A model generated the notes under the pieces. It saw nothing but the letters and a program-made list of their open reading frames with translations, made no database searches and had not been told where the DNA came from. Shown here piece by piece: positions 5,678 to 6,411 of a DNA stretch of 6,411 bases (within the stretch, counting starts at the first letter, position 1; every line of letters starts with the position of its first letter). Origin of the DNA: Nitrososphaerota archaeon (lineage in GTDB: Archaea > Thermoproteota > Nitrososphaeria > Nitrososphaerales > UBA183); assembly GCA_029784795.1 (NCBI GenBank), contig JAFMAW010000050.1:1-6411 (forward strand). Direction: 5' to 3'. The translations under genes and the position numbers were made by a program.

Positions 5678-6411
5678 ATGGGCTTCCTAAGAAAAATAGG
5701 AAAGCTTGCAGGAATCATAATCGCAGCGACAACGCCATTCATGTTCAACGCCCCAGCCTACGCCATAACCCAGTCCGGCCTCCAGAATAGCCTGGTCAAC
5801 GGCGGGTCGATTTGGCTGGAGACCACCATAGCCGTCGCCATGGTCTTCGTGACAGCGATGGCATTCTCCCTCCAGATCGCCCGGGGGTACTTCCTCAGAA
5901 CGCTGGAGAAGTTCACCCTGAGGCTCGGGGCCGACATCTGGTGGCTTGCCTACGTCCTCATCAGAGACGCTCTCATCTTCATGTCGTTCATAATGGGGCT
6001 CCTGGTCTTCTTTCCAGGCACGTTCCAAGACTACACGATAGCCGTGCCATTCATGCCCATCTCCGTGGTCCTGTTCGGGATCGCCCTGGTGACCAAACTC
6101 TACTTTGACGCCGACGACAACAGGAACGCGTTCCGCGCGGTCACCGTTCTCGTATTCGCCGGGACAGCCCTCTGGATATTCGGAACCATCTTCGTCACCG
6201 AGACCCCCCTCGCGCTCTCTACACTCCCGGCGGGGGTGAGCAGCACGGGCGGCTTCTGGTACTCGGTCTACAACACCTTCAGCTCGCAGACCGACGTCAA
6301 CCTATCCATGGCTACTTTTGACGTCACCTTCGCGGCCCTGGGGGTCATCGGACTCTTCGGGTTCGCCCACCCGCTGCTCCACTCGAGGCTCGGCAAGCAG
6401 TCAGATAAAGC
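5678..6411 (+). CDS. Unrecognised multi-pass membrane protein (3' end outside window)
   Basis: I do not recognise the family. 244 complete codons are present and the frame is open to the window edge. The N-terminus (MGFLRKIGKLAGIIIAA) is basic then hydrophobic and ends in NAPAYA, a plausible signal peptide cleaved after residue 29. Further hydrophobic segments lie at about 49-69, 86-113, 120-141, 153-174 and 214-232, so at least five membrane passes are likely. An amphipathic basic stretch (about 70-83, YFLRTLEKFTLRL) precedes the GADIWWLAY segment; an acidic loop DADDN lies near 144-148; and a polar, Ser/Thr/aromatic-rich stretch (180-210) is probably an external loop. ATG at 5678 is the first start after an in-frame TAG at 5636-5638. 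No Shine-Dalgarno is visible, and transcription probably begins 30-47 nt upstream from the palindromic TATA region. It is divergent from the Cys-rich regulator, its likely controller. No transporter or enzyme motif was seen. Confidence 0.82.
   Translation, partial: MGFLRKIGKLAGIIIAATTPFMFNAPAYAITQSGLQNSLVNGGSIWLETTIAVAMVFVTAMAFSLQIARGYFLRTLEKFTLRLGADIWWLAYVLIRDALIFMSFIMGLLVFFPGTFQDYTIAVPFMPISVVLFGIALVTKLYFDADDNRNAFRAVTVLVFAGTALWIFGTIFVTETPLALSTLPAGVSSTGGFWYSVYNTFSSQTDVNLSMATFDVTFAALGVIGLFGFAHPLLHSRLGKQSDK

Noticed and set aside
5214..5790. Plus-strand open frames at 5214-5588 and 5560-5790 in and next to the intergenic region
   Set aside because: They overlap the regulator or the membrane protein gene, cross the palindromic promoter region and have no protein-like features.

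Overview
The window looks like a GC-rich archaeal chromosome segment. The evidence is a eukaryotic/archaeal-type ATP-dependent DNA ligase, an archaeal-style NfeD–stomatin pair, AT-rich TATA-like boxes about 25 nt before start codons (leaderless style), heavy AGG use for arginine, and non-ATG starts in five of six genes. A TACK-type archaeon (Thaumarchaeota/Nitrososphaeria or a relative) fits best, but this is inference. No rRNA, tRNA, IS element or CRISPR array was seen.

Layout: (1) 1-770, minus strand: a stomatin/SPFH membrane protein, 3' end outside the window. (2) 767-2113, minus: NfeD, a ClpP-class membrane serine protease, overlapping the stomatin start by 4 nt; the two form an operon. 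(3) 2140-2796, plus: uracil phosphoribosyltransferase (upp), divergent from nfeD across a 26-nt gap holding one TATA-like element that can be read on both strands. (4) 2806-4560, minus: ATP-dependent DNA ligase, convergent with upp and only 9 nt from it. (5) 4694-5431, minus: a winged-helix regulator with a Cys-rich C-terminal domain resembling the SufR/COG2345 type. (6) 5432-5677: a 246-nt divergent intergenic region with three inverted repeats, including a perfect 20-bp palindrome and a near-perfect 24-bp palindrome with TATA-like sequence in both arms. (7) 5678 to the right edge, plus: an unrecognised multi-pass membrane protein with a signal-peptide-like N-terminus, truncated by the window.

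Functional picture: nfeD–stomatin is a known membrane quality-control pair. upp (pyrimidine salvage) and the ligase (replication/repair) are housekeeping. The least explained part is the right end, where a putative Fe-S or metal-sensing regulator faces an unknown membrane protein across a palindrome-rich promoter region; this looks like a regulator–target pair. A second oddity is an abrupt change in arginine codon use inside the stomatin gene, which suggests recombination, transfer or an assembly chimera near the left edge.
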